Positions 43,144-51,997 are shown, counted from the first letter of the stretch. The stretch: 64,000 nt of DNA from UBA5239 sp031548025 (GCA_031548025.1 JAVBRM010000072.1:24875-88874); one strand, 5' to 3'. Made by a program: numbers and translations. Notes: generated by a model from the sequence alone, not told the origin.

Positions 43144-45363
43144 TCAGCGCCCGGCCCGGCGTCCCAGGCGCTTGATCCACGGAAAGGTTAGAATCAATCC
43201 AAGATAGGAGCTGACCAGGATTAGAAGAGACGAGCCGAGATAAAGCAATGTGCTCTCGGTCAGGCTCAGCTGCTTGCCGGTAACCAGGGTCAACATCATA
43301 ATGACCAGGACGATCGACAAAGCGATATTGAATTTGATTGTCCGGTATACTTTTTTGCTCAAATCATAAGCGAGAACCAGGTCATCGAGGCTATTGCCGC
43401 TCAAGACGATGTCGGCGGCGGCAATAGCGGCGTCGGTACCGGTGTTGACCATGACGATCCCCACGGTACTGGCGGCCATGGCCGGGGCGTCGTTGATCCC
43501 GTCCCCGATCATGGCGACATTTTCCCGGGCTTTAATTTCCAGGAGATGCTGAAGCTTGGATTCGGGAAAGCACTCCGCTTTGAAGTCATCGAGCTTCAAC
43601 AGATCGGAAATCCGCCTGGCACAAGCCACACTGTCGCCGGTAACCATGATGATCAGATCCATTCCCAATTCACGCAACCGCTTGATGACCTCAGGGCACT
43701 CCTCACGCAGTTTGTCCACAAAGGCAAACCCGCCGATAATCTCCTTTTCATTGGCCAGCAGAACGGTTTCACATCCTCTGCCATCGGCGTTTTTCCGCCA
43801 TGTCTCGACCTCGTTGCTGAAAGCATAATCCATCTTTTCGAACAGTCTGGCCGCTCCGATATAATAATTCTGACCGTCGATCAATCCGGAAGCACCACCT
43901 TCAAGGTCAAGATATTTTTCCACCCGCACGGCTTTGGTTCCGCAGGAGTCGGCATAACTGCAAAGCGCCAAAGCCAACGGGTGATAGGAATTTTTTTCAA
44001 TAGCCATGGCCGCTTCAAGGACGTGCCCGCGGTCGGCGCCATTGAAAAGCTCCATTTCGCTGACCTCCGAGGAGGCATAAGTCAGGGTTCCGGTCTTGTC
44101 CACCAGTAAGACTTTGGTTTTGGCAAAATCCTCCATGACCTGGCCATTCCGGAAAATGATTCCGAATTTGGCGGCCAGCCCCACCCCGGCATGAATCGCC
44201 AGCGGTGCGCTCAACAACAACGCAGTCGGACAAGCTACAAAAATAATCGAAAGACAGAACGACAGCACCCCATAAATCGAATAATTTTCGACAAAAAACA
44301 GATAAAGGAAAGTGAATACCGCATACGACAAGGTGAAAAGACTGAGCCAGGCGGCTCCGGTATCGACGATTTTTTTCATCTGCGATACTTTTTCCTGCTG
44401 GGCGCTGCTGATCAACCGGGAAATACCGGCCACCATGGTATTGTGTCCGACCTGAATCGCTTCAATGATCATGGAACCGCTTTCGAGCAGAGTTCCGGCA
44501 TAGACCCGGTCGCCGGTACCTTTCTTGAAGAAATTACTTTCCCCGGTGATGGATGACTCGTCGACATGCCCCTTGCCGCTGACAATCCTGCCGTCAACCG
44601 GAATCAGCATCCCGCGCTGAACGGAAACCTTTTGGCCCGCTTTTAATTTGCTGATCGGAATTTTGCGGGTGGCATTACCCTCGATCACATAAGCATTTTT
44701 CGCATTGGCAATTGTCCCATTCAAATACTCATGCCAGGTTTGAGCGGCAATAATTTCCTCGAATGCATCGATGAAGACCGCCACCAGCGAAAAAGTCGCG
44801 GCTTCCAGCCAGAAACCGCTCAAGACCGCTCCACCGATCGCCACCAGGGTAAACATTTCCACACTGTACCGACCCCGGCGCAAAGCGCGGTAGCCTTTCA
44901 GCAACCGCGGCTGCATGGCAATACAGATTACCATCATATTGACGAAAATATAACTGATATGAATCGGCCAAGCGCCGTTGAAGGGATAAAGGCGGATATT
45001 GTATTCATCGGGGAAGAAAAAACGCATAACCCAACTGGCCAGAACCAGTACCCCTGCCACAGTCAGCCTCAGGACATTGATATGGCAGAGAATAAACCGC
45101 TGCACAATATCCACCGAACTTTCCTTGAGCTTGAAGCCGGGAGCCCGCAGGGCCTGAGCTATCTGTCCCGTGGTAATGATCGCCGGATTGAAAGTGATGA
45201 TTAAATTCGCGTCGAAATAATCAATGCTGACATCACAGATGCCGAAATTCGATTCCAGACCGTTCTTGAGGAACGAATCACTGGAAAACTCGATATCCCG
45301 GAGCTGAGTCCGATAGATAGCATGTTTGGCATAATTGCCGCGACATTTACAGCAGGTTTTCAT
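43144..45363 (-). CDS. P1B-type heavy-metal ATPase with CPT motif
   Basis: A 739-residue membrane pump. A CxxC start (MKTCCKCRGNYAK) precedes a degenerate heavy-metal-associated-like domain lacking its CxxC (about 20-85). Then come P1B helices, TGES (DESSITGESNFFKK), LVDKTGTLTYAS, the P1B-specific HP motif (NSYHPLALAL) and MIGDGINDAPAMAAS. The metal-coordinating motif of the sixth helix is VACPTALLLSAP: CPT instead of CPC, CPH, SPC or TPC, so metal specificity cannot be assigned. Length is normal. It is convergent with the surface-protein genes and 26 nt after hisG on the same strand. Confidence 0.88.
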   Translation of the reverse strand: MKTCCKCRGNYAKHAIYRTQLRDIEFSSDSFLKNGLESNFGICDVSIDYFDANLIITFNPAIITTGQIAQALRAPGFKLKESSVDIVQRFILCHINVLRLTVAGVLVLASWVMRFFFPDEYNIRLYPFNGAWPIHISYIFVNMMVICIAMQPRLLKGYRALRRGRYSVEMFTLVAIGGAVLSGFWLEAATFSLVAVFIDAFEEIIAAQTWHEYLNGTIANAKNAYVIEGNATRKIPISKLKAGQKVSVQRGMLIPVDGRIVSGKGHVDESSITGESNFFKKGTGDRVYAGTLLESGSMIIEAIQVGHNTMVAGISRLISSAQQEKVSQMKKIVDTGAAWLSLFTLSYAVFTFLYLFFVENYSIYGVLSFCLSIIFVACPTALLLSAPLAIHAGVGLAAKFGIIFRNGQVMEDFAKTKVLLVDKTGTLTYASSEVSEMELFNGADRGHVLEAAMAIEKNSYHPLALALCSYADSCGTKAVRVEKYLDLEGGASGLIDGQNYYIGAARLFEKMDYAFSNEVETWRKNADGRGCETVLLANEKEIIGGFAFVDKLREECPEVIKRLRELGMDLIIMVTGDSVACARRISDLLKLDDFKAECFPESKLQHLLEIKARENVAMIGDGINDAPAMAASTVGIVMVNTGTDAAIAAADIVLSGNSLDDLVLAYDLSKKVYRTIKFNIALSIVLVIMMLTLVTGKQLSLTESTLLYLGSSLLILVSSYLGLILTFPWIKRLGRRAGR

Positions 45364-45389
45364 CAGTGATGTATTCTCGCTCGATCCTC

Positions 45390-46262
45390 TTAATAGACAA
45401 TCTTATTCAGGGGGTACTCGGCGATGCCATGAGCACCGGCCGCCCTAAGCTTGGGAATCAGGTCGCGGACGCTGTCGCTGTCGACAATCGTATTGACAGC
45501 ATACCAGGAATCCTCGGCCAGGTTTGAAATCGTCGGACGTTCCAGGGCCGGGAGCAATTCCAGAACCGCTTTCAGGTTGCTTTCACGAACGTTAAGCATC
45601 AGCGCGGCTTTGAACTCGGCGGCCAGGACTGCTTTCAGCAGCATGGAGAGCTGCTCGATTTTCGCTTTTTTGAACTCGTCTTTCACCGATTCACGATTGG
45701 CGATAAACCGGGTGGTGCTCTCACAAAGCGTGTCAATGATCTTCAAGTTGTTGGCTTTCAAGGAAGAACCGGTTTCGGTGATTTCCACGATGGCGTCGGC
45801 AAGGCGCGGCGGCTTGACTTCCGTGGCCCCCCAACTGAATTCAACCTGAGCCTTCACTTTGTGGCGCTCCAAATAACGCTTGGTCATACCGACCGCCTCG
45901 GTGGCGATCAGTTTGCCTTCCAGATCGGCCGGACATTTGATCGGTGAATCATTCGGTACCGCCAGGACCCAGCGCAGCGGTTTGCGGCCGGTTTTGCCGT
46001 AAACGAGTTCGCATATTTCCACCACGTCGGAACCGTTTTCCTCGATCCAGTCATGACCGGTCAGGCCGCAGTCCAGAATTCCTTTTTCCACATAACGGGA
46101 CATTTCCTGAGCGCGAATCAACATGCATTCGATCTCATCGTCATCAATGGTAGGGAAATACGAACGCGAACTTATCGAAATATTATAGCCGGCTTTGGCG
46201 AACATATTGACCGTAGTCTGTTCCAGGCTTCCCTTGGGGATTCCAAGTATAATTTTACTCAT
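45390..46262 (-). CDS. hisG: ATP phosphoribosyltransferase, long form
   Basis: A 290-residue first enzyme of histidine biosynthesis, joining ATP and PRPP. Motifs: LGIPKGSLEQTTVNMFAKAG, DCGLTGHDWIEENG, IATEAVGMTKRYLERH, and the PRPP loop DAIVEITETGSSLKANNL. The C-terminal ~75 residues form the ACT-like regulatory domain of the long, HisZ-independent form (LLPALERPTISNLAEDSWYA), so feedback inhibition by histidine is expected. Other his genes are not nearby. AAAGGTAA precedes the ATG. Confidence 0.93.
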   Translation of the reverse strand: MSKIILGIPKGSLEQTTVNMFAKAGYNISISSRSYFPTIDDDEIECMLIRAQEMSRYVEKGILDCGLTGHDWIEENGSDVVEICELVYGKTGRKPLRWVLAVPNDSPIKCPADLEGKLIATEAVGMTKRYLERHKVKAQVEFSWGATEVKPPRLADAIVEITETGSSLKANNLKIIDTLCESTTRFIANRESVKDEFKKAKIEQLSMLLKAVLAAEFKAALMLNVRESNLKAVLELLPALERPTISNLAEDSWYAVNTIVDSDSVRDLIPKLRAAGAHGIAEYPLNKIVY

Positions 46263-46289
46263 TTGATTACCTTTCGTGTTATGATTAAT

Positions 46290-46586
46290 TTAATTTTTTT
46301 CTTCCATGCGCCGCATGATGAGCTCCGCCGGAGTCAGGTATTTTTTCTCGTTGTTACACTCTTTGCAGCAGGGGACTACGTTGCCGCGAGCGCTTTTTCC
46401 GCCGCGCGCCACCGGGACGATATGATCCATGGTCAGTTCATCGGGAGAAAATTTTTCTCCGCAATAATGGCATATTCCGGCCTGGAGCTGGTTCTGCCAC
46501 CATTGACTCAGCCGGAGCTGCCGTGCTTTTTCGCGTTCCCGGGCAACATGCTTCGGGTCTTTATTGATTTCAATCCAATCGCTCAT
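46290..46586 (-). CDS. HNH endonuclease-domain protein
   Basis: A 98-residue protein whose C-terminal half is a complete HNH/McrA-like zinc nuclease fold: two CxxC pairs (CHYCGEKF and CCKECNNEK) around the DHIVPVARGGKSARGN catalytic segment. AGGA before the ATG at 46586 favours that start over 46604. It lies 27 nt upstream of hisG on the same strand. No phage genes are visible; single-domain HNH proteins of this kind are common in chromosomes and often of unknown target. Confidence 0.85.
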   Translation of the reverse strand: MSDWIEINKDPKHVAREREKARQLRLSQWWQNQLQAGICHYCGEKFSPDELTMDHIVPVARGGKSARGNVVPCCKECNNEKKYLTPAELIMRRMEEKN

Positions 46587-46619
46587 ATGTTCCTGTCTTA
46601 ACATATAATACTAAAAGCG

Positions 46620-46725
46620 ATGCAAGTTTTTTCGAATTGAAAAGGGAAAAGGGAAAATAGCGAGAGACAACTTCTCTTCCATTTTCCATTTTCCATTTCC
46701 AATTTTCCATTACGAAAACCTGCAT
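46620..46725. repeat. Palindromic intergenic repeat
   Basis: Outer arms 46620-46630 and 46715-46725 match at 10 of 11. Inside, a purine-rich strand (GAAAAGGGAAAAGGGAAAAT) faces ATTTTCC-type repeats. Together they form a long imperfect hairpin of MITE-like size, related in arm sequence to the element at 16524. Confidence 0.6.
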
Positions 46726-46784
46726 GAGACGTTATTTATGGAATATATCACCAAAATGACTCCGGTGCAAGTAAATGAGATAAA

Positions 46785-48734
46785 TTATTGTTCCAGCATT
46801 TTCATGAACAACGAAGCTTTCTCATTCAGGGGGTCGATTTTCAGAACTTTTCTGACCCACTGTTCGGCCTGGACTTTGTCGTTGGACACCGCGGAAATGG
46901 CTGCCATATTGAGCATGATTCCGGTGTTTTCCGGGTCCAGCGCCAGGGCTTTCCTGAAGTAAAGTCCTGCCTGCCCGATATCCTGCATTTTGAAGAACAC
47001 CACCCCGGCAGCGTTCAAAGCTTTGCGGTTTCCGGGATTTACTTTAATCGCCTGCAGATAATCATCGGCCGCTCGCCTGAGATCGCCGGTCCTCTCCCGG
47101 AAAAAACCGCGATTATAGTAAAAGTCGTCATAATTGAGGATATAGTTTTTTTCCGCCAGTTTGAAATAATCTTCGGCCTCGGCATAACGCCCGGTCACGG
47201 TTTTGACAATCGCCATATTGATATAACTCTCGCCCTGAGTCGGATCGGTGGCAATCGCCCGGCGCAACAATCCTTCGGCATACGCCGGGTCACTGTCAAT
47301 ATACAGACTCGCCAGCAGATTGGTAATTCCCAGTTGGTCCTCATCATGCTCCAGGGCGTATTTCATATAACGCCGGGCCTGCTCCTGGTTGCCCGCCTCC
47401 GCATAGGCTTTGCCCAGCAGAGTGATGCCCTCAATTTGCTCATCCAGAGAATGATGCGGGGCTTTAGGCAGTATGACCACGGCGACGGCCAGCAGCATGG
47501 TAAAGGTCAGCCAGACCGGACGGAAGCGGTTTTTGCGGACAAATTCGGAGATCAGCAGTGCCGCGAAGATGAAAATCGGATAGAGCATCGCCACCCGGTA
47601 CCGCCCGCTGGTAACGGTGATCGTCTGCAAAAGCCAGAAACTGAACAGCCACCAGAGCAAATGACGATAGCCAAGCAGTTTACGCCAATGCGTAGTCATG
47701 CAGAGCAAACCGCTCAACCCCAAAACACCCACAATCATAAACGACCATGCCGTATAGCGCTGCATCGGAGTGAAATAACGCAACGGCGCGGCATCGGCCC
47801 CGGAAATCAATTCGCGCCAGTTCCAGACCAATACAAACTTGCGAAAACTCAGGCGGACAAACGTCAGCGGATTACCATAAATGAATTTAGCGGCGGATTC
47901 CAGGTAAACCCGGTCGGCGCTTTTGCCCTCGGCCGCGGCCTTTTCATGAGCCTGCCGGGTCATTTCGTCCCAGGTTTTGCCGGGACGGACATTACAGGTG
48001 CCGTCCGCCTCGATATTATTGCCGATATAAATATTCATGCCGCCATTGAGCTGGACCGGAACCAGTCGACCCTCCAGATACGAATTATAACCGGCTATCG
48101 GAGCGATAAACACCAGTGCGCCAACGACATAAAACAAAACCCCGCGCAATTTGGCGGAGGAAACCGCCAGCAAGATAATTTCGCCCACAAAAAACACCAG
48201 GCTTCCCGGGTGGGTAATCACCGCCAGCCCGGTAAAACACCCCGCACCCAGAAACCATCTCCGCCGGATCATGTACCAGGCCATGCCCAACAGCGGCAAC
48301 AGCAATGCTTCGCAAATCAATTCCGCCTGATAATAAATCAGCGGAGGATAGAACAGCACGATCAAAATAAAAATCCGGGCCGTCAAGCTCGGACGCCGCC
48401 ATTTTCCCCGACACAATACCAAGTATACCGGAATCGCCCCGGCCAACCCGACCATCAATTGAAGAAACCGCACCCAGAAATAATCAAACCCGGTGATTTT
48501 GTACAGCAAGGCCAGATAATACGAATAAAGCGGAGCATGGATATGCACCTCGGGCCACAACCATTGGCCGCCCAGTATTTCCCTGGCCCAGTGGTCGTAT
48601 TCCGAGACATCGGGCCCGCCCGGGTGTTCAAACAGCGGCGAAGCACTGAATTGCCACAGGTACAGCAACCGCCAGATAATTCCAAGCAGCAGGAAGCCTG
48701 CCCCCCACCAGATATGTTTTTTTGTTGCTTTCAT
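46785..48734 (-). CDS. GT39-like membrane glycosyltransferase with C-terminal TPRs
   Basis: A 649-residue protein. Residues 1-420 hold about ten membrane helices with the GT-C/PMT-type start (LFEHPGGPDVSEYDHWAREI, an acidic loop after helix 1, then HIHAPLYSYYLALLYKITG), as in lipid-linked-sugar transferases of the ArnT/PMT family. Residues about 430-649 are tetratricopeptide repeats (AEGLLRRAIATDPTQGESYI, AEDYFKLAEKNYILNYDDFY, AGLYFRKALALDPENTGIML). It could glycosylate exported proteins or lipids, with the TPRs docking partners. Donor and acceptor are unknown. Confidence 0.8.
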   Translation of the reverse strand: MKATKKHIWWGAGFLLLGIIWRLLYLWQFSASPLFEHPGGPDVSEYDHWAREILGGQWLWPEVHIHAPLYSYYLALLYKITGFDYFWVRFLQLMVGLAGAIPVYLVLCRGKWRRPSLTARIFILIVLFYPPLIYYQAELICEALLLPLLGMAWYMIRRRWFLGAGCFTGLAVITHPGSLVFFVGEIILLAVSSAKLRGVLFYVVGALVFIAPIAGYNSYLEGRLVPVQLNGGMNIYIGNNIEADGTCNVRPGKTWDEMTRQAHEKAAAEGKSADRVYLESAAKFIYGNPLTFVRLSFRKFVLVWNWRELISGADAAPLRYFTPMQRYTAWSFMIVGVLGLSGLLCMTTHWRKLLGYRHLLWWLFSFWLLQTITVTSGRYRVAMLYPIFIFAALLISEFVRKNRFRPVWLTFTMLLAVAVVILPKAPHHSLDEQIEGITLLGKAYAEAGNQEQARRYMKYALEHDEDQLGITNLLASLYIDSDPAYAEGLLRRAIATDPTQGESYINMAIVKTVTGRYAEAEDYFKLAEKNYILNYDDFYYNRGFFRERTGDLRRAADDYLQAIKVNPGNRKALNAAGVVFFKMQDIGQAGLYFRKALALDPENTGIMLNMAAISAVSNDKVQAEQWVRKVLKIDPLNEKASLFMKMLEQ

Positions 48735-48777
48735 GGCATTATTATCAAATTATCGTTAACATACCACAAATTACACG

Positions 48778-48805
48778 TTGACAAAAATATTTCAATGCTT
48801 ATATT
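48778..48805 (+). promoter_or_regulatory. Promoter of the HPr gene
   Basis: TTGACA (48778-48783), 16-bp spacer, TATATT (48800-48805), 28 bp before the start codon; GGAGGAAG is the ribosome-binding site. Confidence 0.7.
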
Positions 48806-48833
48806 AATCTAAATTTGGAGGAAGATAACAAAA

Positions 48834-49115
48834 ATGGTAGAAAAAACAGTTAAAATCATGAATTCCGCTGGCATTCATTGCCGTCCGTCCAGCGTCATAT
48901 TAAATAAGGTTCAGGAATTTCCGGGTCATATTTTCCGGGTTACCGGTCCTTCCGGTGAAGAAACTGAACTGAACAGCATTCTCAGCCTGATCGCAATGGG
49001 ATTGCACAAAGGGGACAGCGTTACCCTCAAGGTCAGCGGCGACAACGAAAGTTCCGCGCTGGATGCGGTGGCTGAACTCTTTGCTACTGAATTCGATTTC
49101 CCCCCCAGAGTTTGA
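48834..49115 (+). CDS. HPr-family phosphocarrier protein
   Basis: A 93-residue HPr-like protein. The phospho-acceptor His is in NSAGIHCRPSSVI, and the regulatory Ser region is LNSILSLIAMGLHKGD, similar to Ser46 of Gram-positive HPr. HPr relays phosphate in the PTS or acts as a catabolite regulator. Enzyme I, HPr kinase and PTS permeases are not in the window. It has its own promoter and is convergent with rodA, whose stop is adjacent. Confidence 0.93.
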   Translation: MVEKTVKIMNSAGIHCRPSSVILNKVQEFPGHIFRVTGPSGEETELNSILSLIAMGLHKGDSVTLKVSGDNESSALDAVAELFATEFDFPPRV

Positions 49116-50192
49116 TTACTCTGAGATTTGCTTCGGCCGAGCGGCACTGAGAGCAATCCCAGTGCCGATCATCGTAGCAAACAATGAACTCCCGCCATAA
49201 CTCAATATCGGCAGAGTCAATCCGGTCGGCGGTACGATGGTGACGTTGACACTGATATGCAGCAACGCCTGAACCGCCACCAGACAACCGAAAGCAGCTA
49301 CATAAATTCTTCTGTCCGGGTCGCTAACCGACAACGCAAGTTTCACAAACGCCAGTACCAGCAGACCGAAAATCAGGATTACCGGCATCGCTCCGATAAT
49401 TCCCAATGACTCGGCTATGGCCGCAAATACCGAATCGCTGTGCGCCAGCGGCAAATAACAATTGGCCCAGACCGCTTTGCCCCAACTCATGCCGGTAATC
49501 CCGCCGCGTGCCAAGGTAAACTGGAATTGCAATACATGCCAGCCGCTGCCGCCCGGATCGTCAAGCGGGCGGAGAAATCCCTCAAAACGCTTCAAGACAT
49601 ACGGCTTGACCGTCATGATATAAATGAGGCCGGGGACCAATCCAGCCGGCATCAATGCCAGCGGCCATACCGGTCCGCCGCTCAGCCAGTAGACCATCAG
49701 GAAACCGGCCAGGTATACGGCCGCGGTACCGAAGTCCGGCTGCATCAATATCGGAACCAGCCAGATCACGGTAATCGCAAGCATGGCGCCGAAACGCTGA
49801 ATGCCCTGTTTGAAATGATTGCCCCAGAAGCACAAGGACAACAGGAAAAACGGTTTGGCCAATTCCGAAGGCTGAATCATGAACTGCCCGAGCGAATACC
49901 AGCCGCGCATGCCGTTGATTCTGATTCCCAACGGAAAAACCGCCACCAGGAACATGAAAGCCAACGGGATCAGAAAATGCGCATAACGCTGATAATACTC
50001 AAAAGGCACCCGCGCCGTACCGATCATCAAACCCATACCCAGTATCAGCCAGAGCAACTGCCGGCTGACATAATAAAACGGGGTACTGCTCAGCACGGTG
50101 GCGTTGTAAATCGCCATACAGCCCCACAGGCCCAGCCCAAAGAGCAACGCCATGATAATCAGCGACCAGTTAAAGTGCCATACCGACTTCAT
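49116..50192 (-). CDS. rodA: RodA-type SEDS peptidoglycan glycosyltransferase
   Basis: A 358-residue, ten-helix membrane protein that polymerises glycan strands for cell elongation. SEDS signatures: RGWYSLGQFMIQPSELAKPF, LMQPDFGTAAVYL, YLPLAHSDSVFAAIAESLG with the catalytic Asp region, and TGLTLPILSYGGSSLFATM. It follows the PBP2-like gene with an ATGA overlap, so the two are translationally coupled, as mrdA-mrdB are in other bacteria. RodA is preferred to FtsW because of that pairing and the small size. Confidence 0.92.
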   Translation of the reverse strand: MKSVWHFNWSLIIMALLFGLGLWGCMAIYNATVLSSTPFYYVSRQLLWLILGMGLMIGTARVPFEYYQRYAHFLIPLAFMFLVAVFPLGIRINGMRGWYSLGQFMIQPSELAKPFFLLSLCFWGNHFKQGIQRFGAMLAITVIWLVPILMQPDFGTAAVYLAGFLMVYWLSGGPVWPLALMPAGLVPGLIYIMTVKPYVLKRFEGFLRPLDDPGGSGWHVLQFQFTLARGGITGMSWGKAVWANCYLPLAHSDSVFAAIAESLGIIGAMPVILIFGLLVLAFVKLALSVSDPDRRIYVAAFGCLVAVQALLHISVNVTIVPPTGLTLPILSYGGSSLFATMIGTGIALSAARPKQISE

Positions 50193-50872
50193 TTTCCGCC
50201 TCCGACAATTTCATCGACGCTGAATTTCAAGTGGACATCTTCCCCGGCGGCAGCCGAAACCAACAGTTTCCAGGTGCCGGGAATCCAATTCCGTCGGCGG
50301 TCCAGCATGACTTCATATCTTCCCGGCGTACCGGCCAATTCGCGGTCATACTCTTTTTCCACTCCGCTGACCCCCTTCATAGCTTCTCCGTCGTAAACCA
50401 CCAATCCGATCAGCTTCCGGATCTCGGGATAGTCTACGACAATACGTTCCAGCCGCGGACGGATTTTCAGCTCGGGGTAACTCCTCAACAAGCGTTCGAG
50501 CCCAACCATTTGCAGCGGCGAGAGATTAAGTTTGAGCAGCCAGGTGGTTTCATCGACGGTTTCCGGTTCGCAATCCGGCACCACCTCCCGAACCTCCTTG
50601 ATCAGGACTTCATGGGTCACCTGCTCGACCTGTGGATTCACCAGATACAGGTCGAAATATTTCTCCGTCCAGGCCAGCGGCGTCCCGTTACGGTCCAGCA
50701 GACGTCCCCGCGGCGCGGCATAACTCCCTTCCCGCAAAGCCAGGCGGTTCCCCAGGGCCAGATATTTGTCCCGATGCAGTACGCTGTAATAAAACAGTGC
50801 GCCGGCAGTGGTACCGCCCCATGACAATAAAATGATCAATAAAATTATTAAACGCAATTTGAATGTTTTCAT
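50189..50872 (-). CDS. PBP2-like protein with dimerisation domain only
   Basis: A 227-residue membrane protein: one N-terminal helix (LIILLIILLSWGGTTAGALF) and a class B penicillin-binding-protein pedestal domain (YAAPRGRLLDRNGTPLAWTE, IRPRLERIVVDYPEIRKLIG, EAMKGVSGVEKEYDRELAGT, a PBP2 hallmark). It then stops: the ~300-residue transpeptidase domain with SxxK, SxN and KTG is absent, and no frame downstream contains it because rodA begins immediately (ATGA). The start at 50872 lacks a strong ribosome site. It may be a RodA activator without transpeptidase activity; decay of mrdA is the alternative. Confidence 0.75.
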   Translation of the reverse strand: MKTFKLRLIILLIILLSWGGTTAGALFYYSVLHRDKYLALGNRLALREGSYAAPRGRLLDRNGTPLAWTEKYFDLYLVNPQVEQVTHEVLIKEVREVVPDCEPETVDETTWLLKLNLSPLQMVGLERLLRSYPELKIRPRLERIVVDYPEIRKLIGLVVYDGEAMKGVSGVEKEYDRELAGTPGRYEVMLDRRRNWIPGTWKLLVSAAAGEDVHLKFSVDEIVGGGK

Positions 50873-50897
50873 GCCGCCGCAATAATTCGGGTTCAGA

Positions 50898-50931
50898 GAG
50901 CCAGTTTCAAAAGTATTTTTGAAACTGGCTC
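50898..50931 (-). other. Hairpin at the 5' end of the PBP2-like/rodA transcript
   Basis: A perfect 15-bp stem with 4-nt loop (GTAT on the plus strand). It begins at the predicted transcription start and has no U-run, so it is more likely an mRNA 5'-protecting or regulatory hairpin than a terminator. Confidence 0.55.
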
Positions 50932-50938
50932 CAGAATT

Positions 50939-50967
50939 AACATAGCACGGAATCACCCTGTTTTCAA
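50939..50967 (-). promoter_or_regulatory. Promoter of the PBP2-like/rodA operon
   Basis: Minus-strand TTGAAA (50962-50967), 17-bp spacer, TATGTT (50939-50944) with extended -10 TG. The spacer end TGATTCCGTGC resembles TGATTCCATGC of the ATPase-leader promoter at 12098. Confidence 0.6.
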
Positions 50968-51055
50968 TGTCGATAACTTTTTAAATTCTTTCCTGTTTCA
51001 GGTTGAAAATTACCGGTTTCATTCTATTGTAAACGCATTGAGACAAGGAGCCGTC

Positions 51056-51985
51056 ATGAAATATATTATCGCGCTGGGACCCAATCCGGCCTGGCAGAAA
51101 ACTTTGTTCTTTCCCGAATTCAGATACGGTCACGTCAACCGGGCCGATAAAATAATGATTTTCCCCTCCGGCAAAGGGATCAATTTTTGCCGGGCGGCCC
51201 GTTGTTGGGATGGGCTCGCTACGTTGCTTCTGCAATTCGCCGGCGGCGAAACCGGCCATAAAATCCAGACTTCTCTGGATGAGGAAGGTTTGAAACACAT
51301 CACCGTCCAGACCCCCGGCGAAACCCGGACTTGCACCACTTGTCTCTGCCGCAAAACCCAGGTCATGACCGAAATCATCGATCCGTCATATCCGGTTCCC
51401 CCGGAACAGATCGAGGAAATGCTCCGGGCTCTGGAGGAAAATCTCAACAATTGCCATGCCATCAGCCTGTTAGGGACGGTGCCGGACGGCACCGGCTGCG
51501 ATTTATATCTGCGTACGGCGCAAATTGCCCGCGAACATAACTTGCCGATTCTGGTCGACGCCTGGCAGCATGTGGATAAAATTCTCAATATCGGCGGCCG
51601 GATGATCCTGAAAGTCAATCTCGACGAGTTATCCGCCATTACTGGAACCCTGAATCCCCAGGAAGCTTTCAAGTCCTGTTTCGACAAATATCCGCTGGCT
51701 GGAATCGCCGCCACCGACGGTCCCGGGACCGCCTTTGCCGCCACCCGAAATCAGGTCTGGTCATATCGGTTGCCGGTGCTGGAACAGATTGTCAGCCCGC
51801 TCGGCAGCGGCGACACCACCGCCGCGGTTTTCATGAGCGAATACCTGAGCGGCCAGGATTTCGGCGAATCGTTCGCCTCCGCCCTCGCCGCCGGTTCGGC
51901 CAATTGCCTTACCCCCTTGTGCGGTTCTTACGACAAAGCCGCCGCGGAACAGATCCGCCGGGATATCAAGATAGAAAAATTTTAA
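51056..51985 (+). CDS. PfkB-family sugar kinase (1-phosphofructokinase-like)
   Basis: A 309-residue ribokinase-fold kinase of the LacC/FruK group: ALGPNPAWQKTLFF start, FPSGKGINFCRAARCWDG substrate region, ILKVNLDELSAITG, and the ATP/anion-hole motif SPLGSGDTTAAVFM with the catalytic Asp (GSGDT instead of the usual GAGDS). AAGGAG lies before the ATG at 51056; an in-frame TTG at 51038 is less likely. First gene of an operon with sppA, purT and two further genes. Probably phosphorylates a sugar phosphate such as fructose-1-P or tagatose-6-P. Confidence 0.85.
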   Translation: MKYIIALGPNPAWQKTLFFPEFRYGHVNRADKIMIFPSGKGINFCRAARCWDGLATLLLQFAGGETGHKIQTSLDEEGLKHITVQTPGETRTCTTCLCRKTQVMTEIIDPSYPVPPEQIEEMLRALEENLNNCHAISLLGTVPDGTGCDLYLRTAQIAREHNLPILVDAWQHVDKILNIGGRMILKVNLDELSAITGTLNPQEAFKSCFDKYPLAGIAATDGPGTAFAATRNQVWSYRLPVLEQIVSPLGSGDTTAAVFMSEYLSGQDFGESFASALAAGSANCLTPLCGSYDKAAAEQIRRDIKIEKF

Positions 51986-51997
51986 GGAAAACAAGAT

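Noticed and set aside
46290..46586. HNH gene as evidence of a prophage or homing element
   Set aside because: No phage, intron or intein features around it.
46788..48812. 674-residue plus-strand frame
   Set aside because: Exact shadow of the GT39/TPR gene; Gln/His/Arg-rich without domains.
50898..50931. Hairpin as an intrinsic terminator
   Set aside because: No U-rich run follows on either strand.
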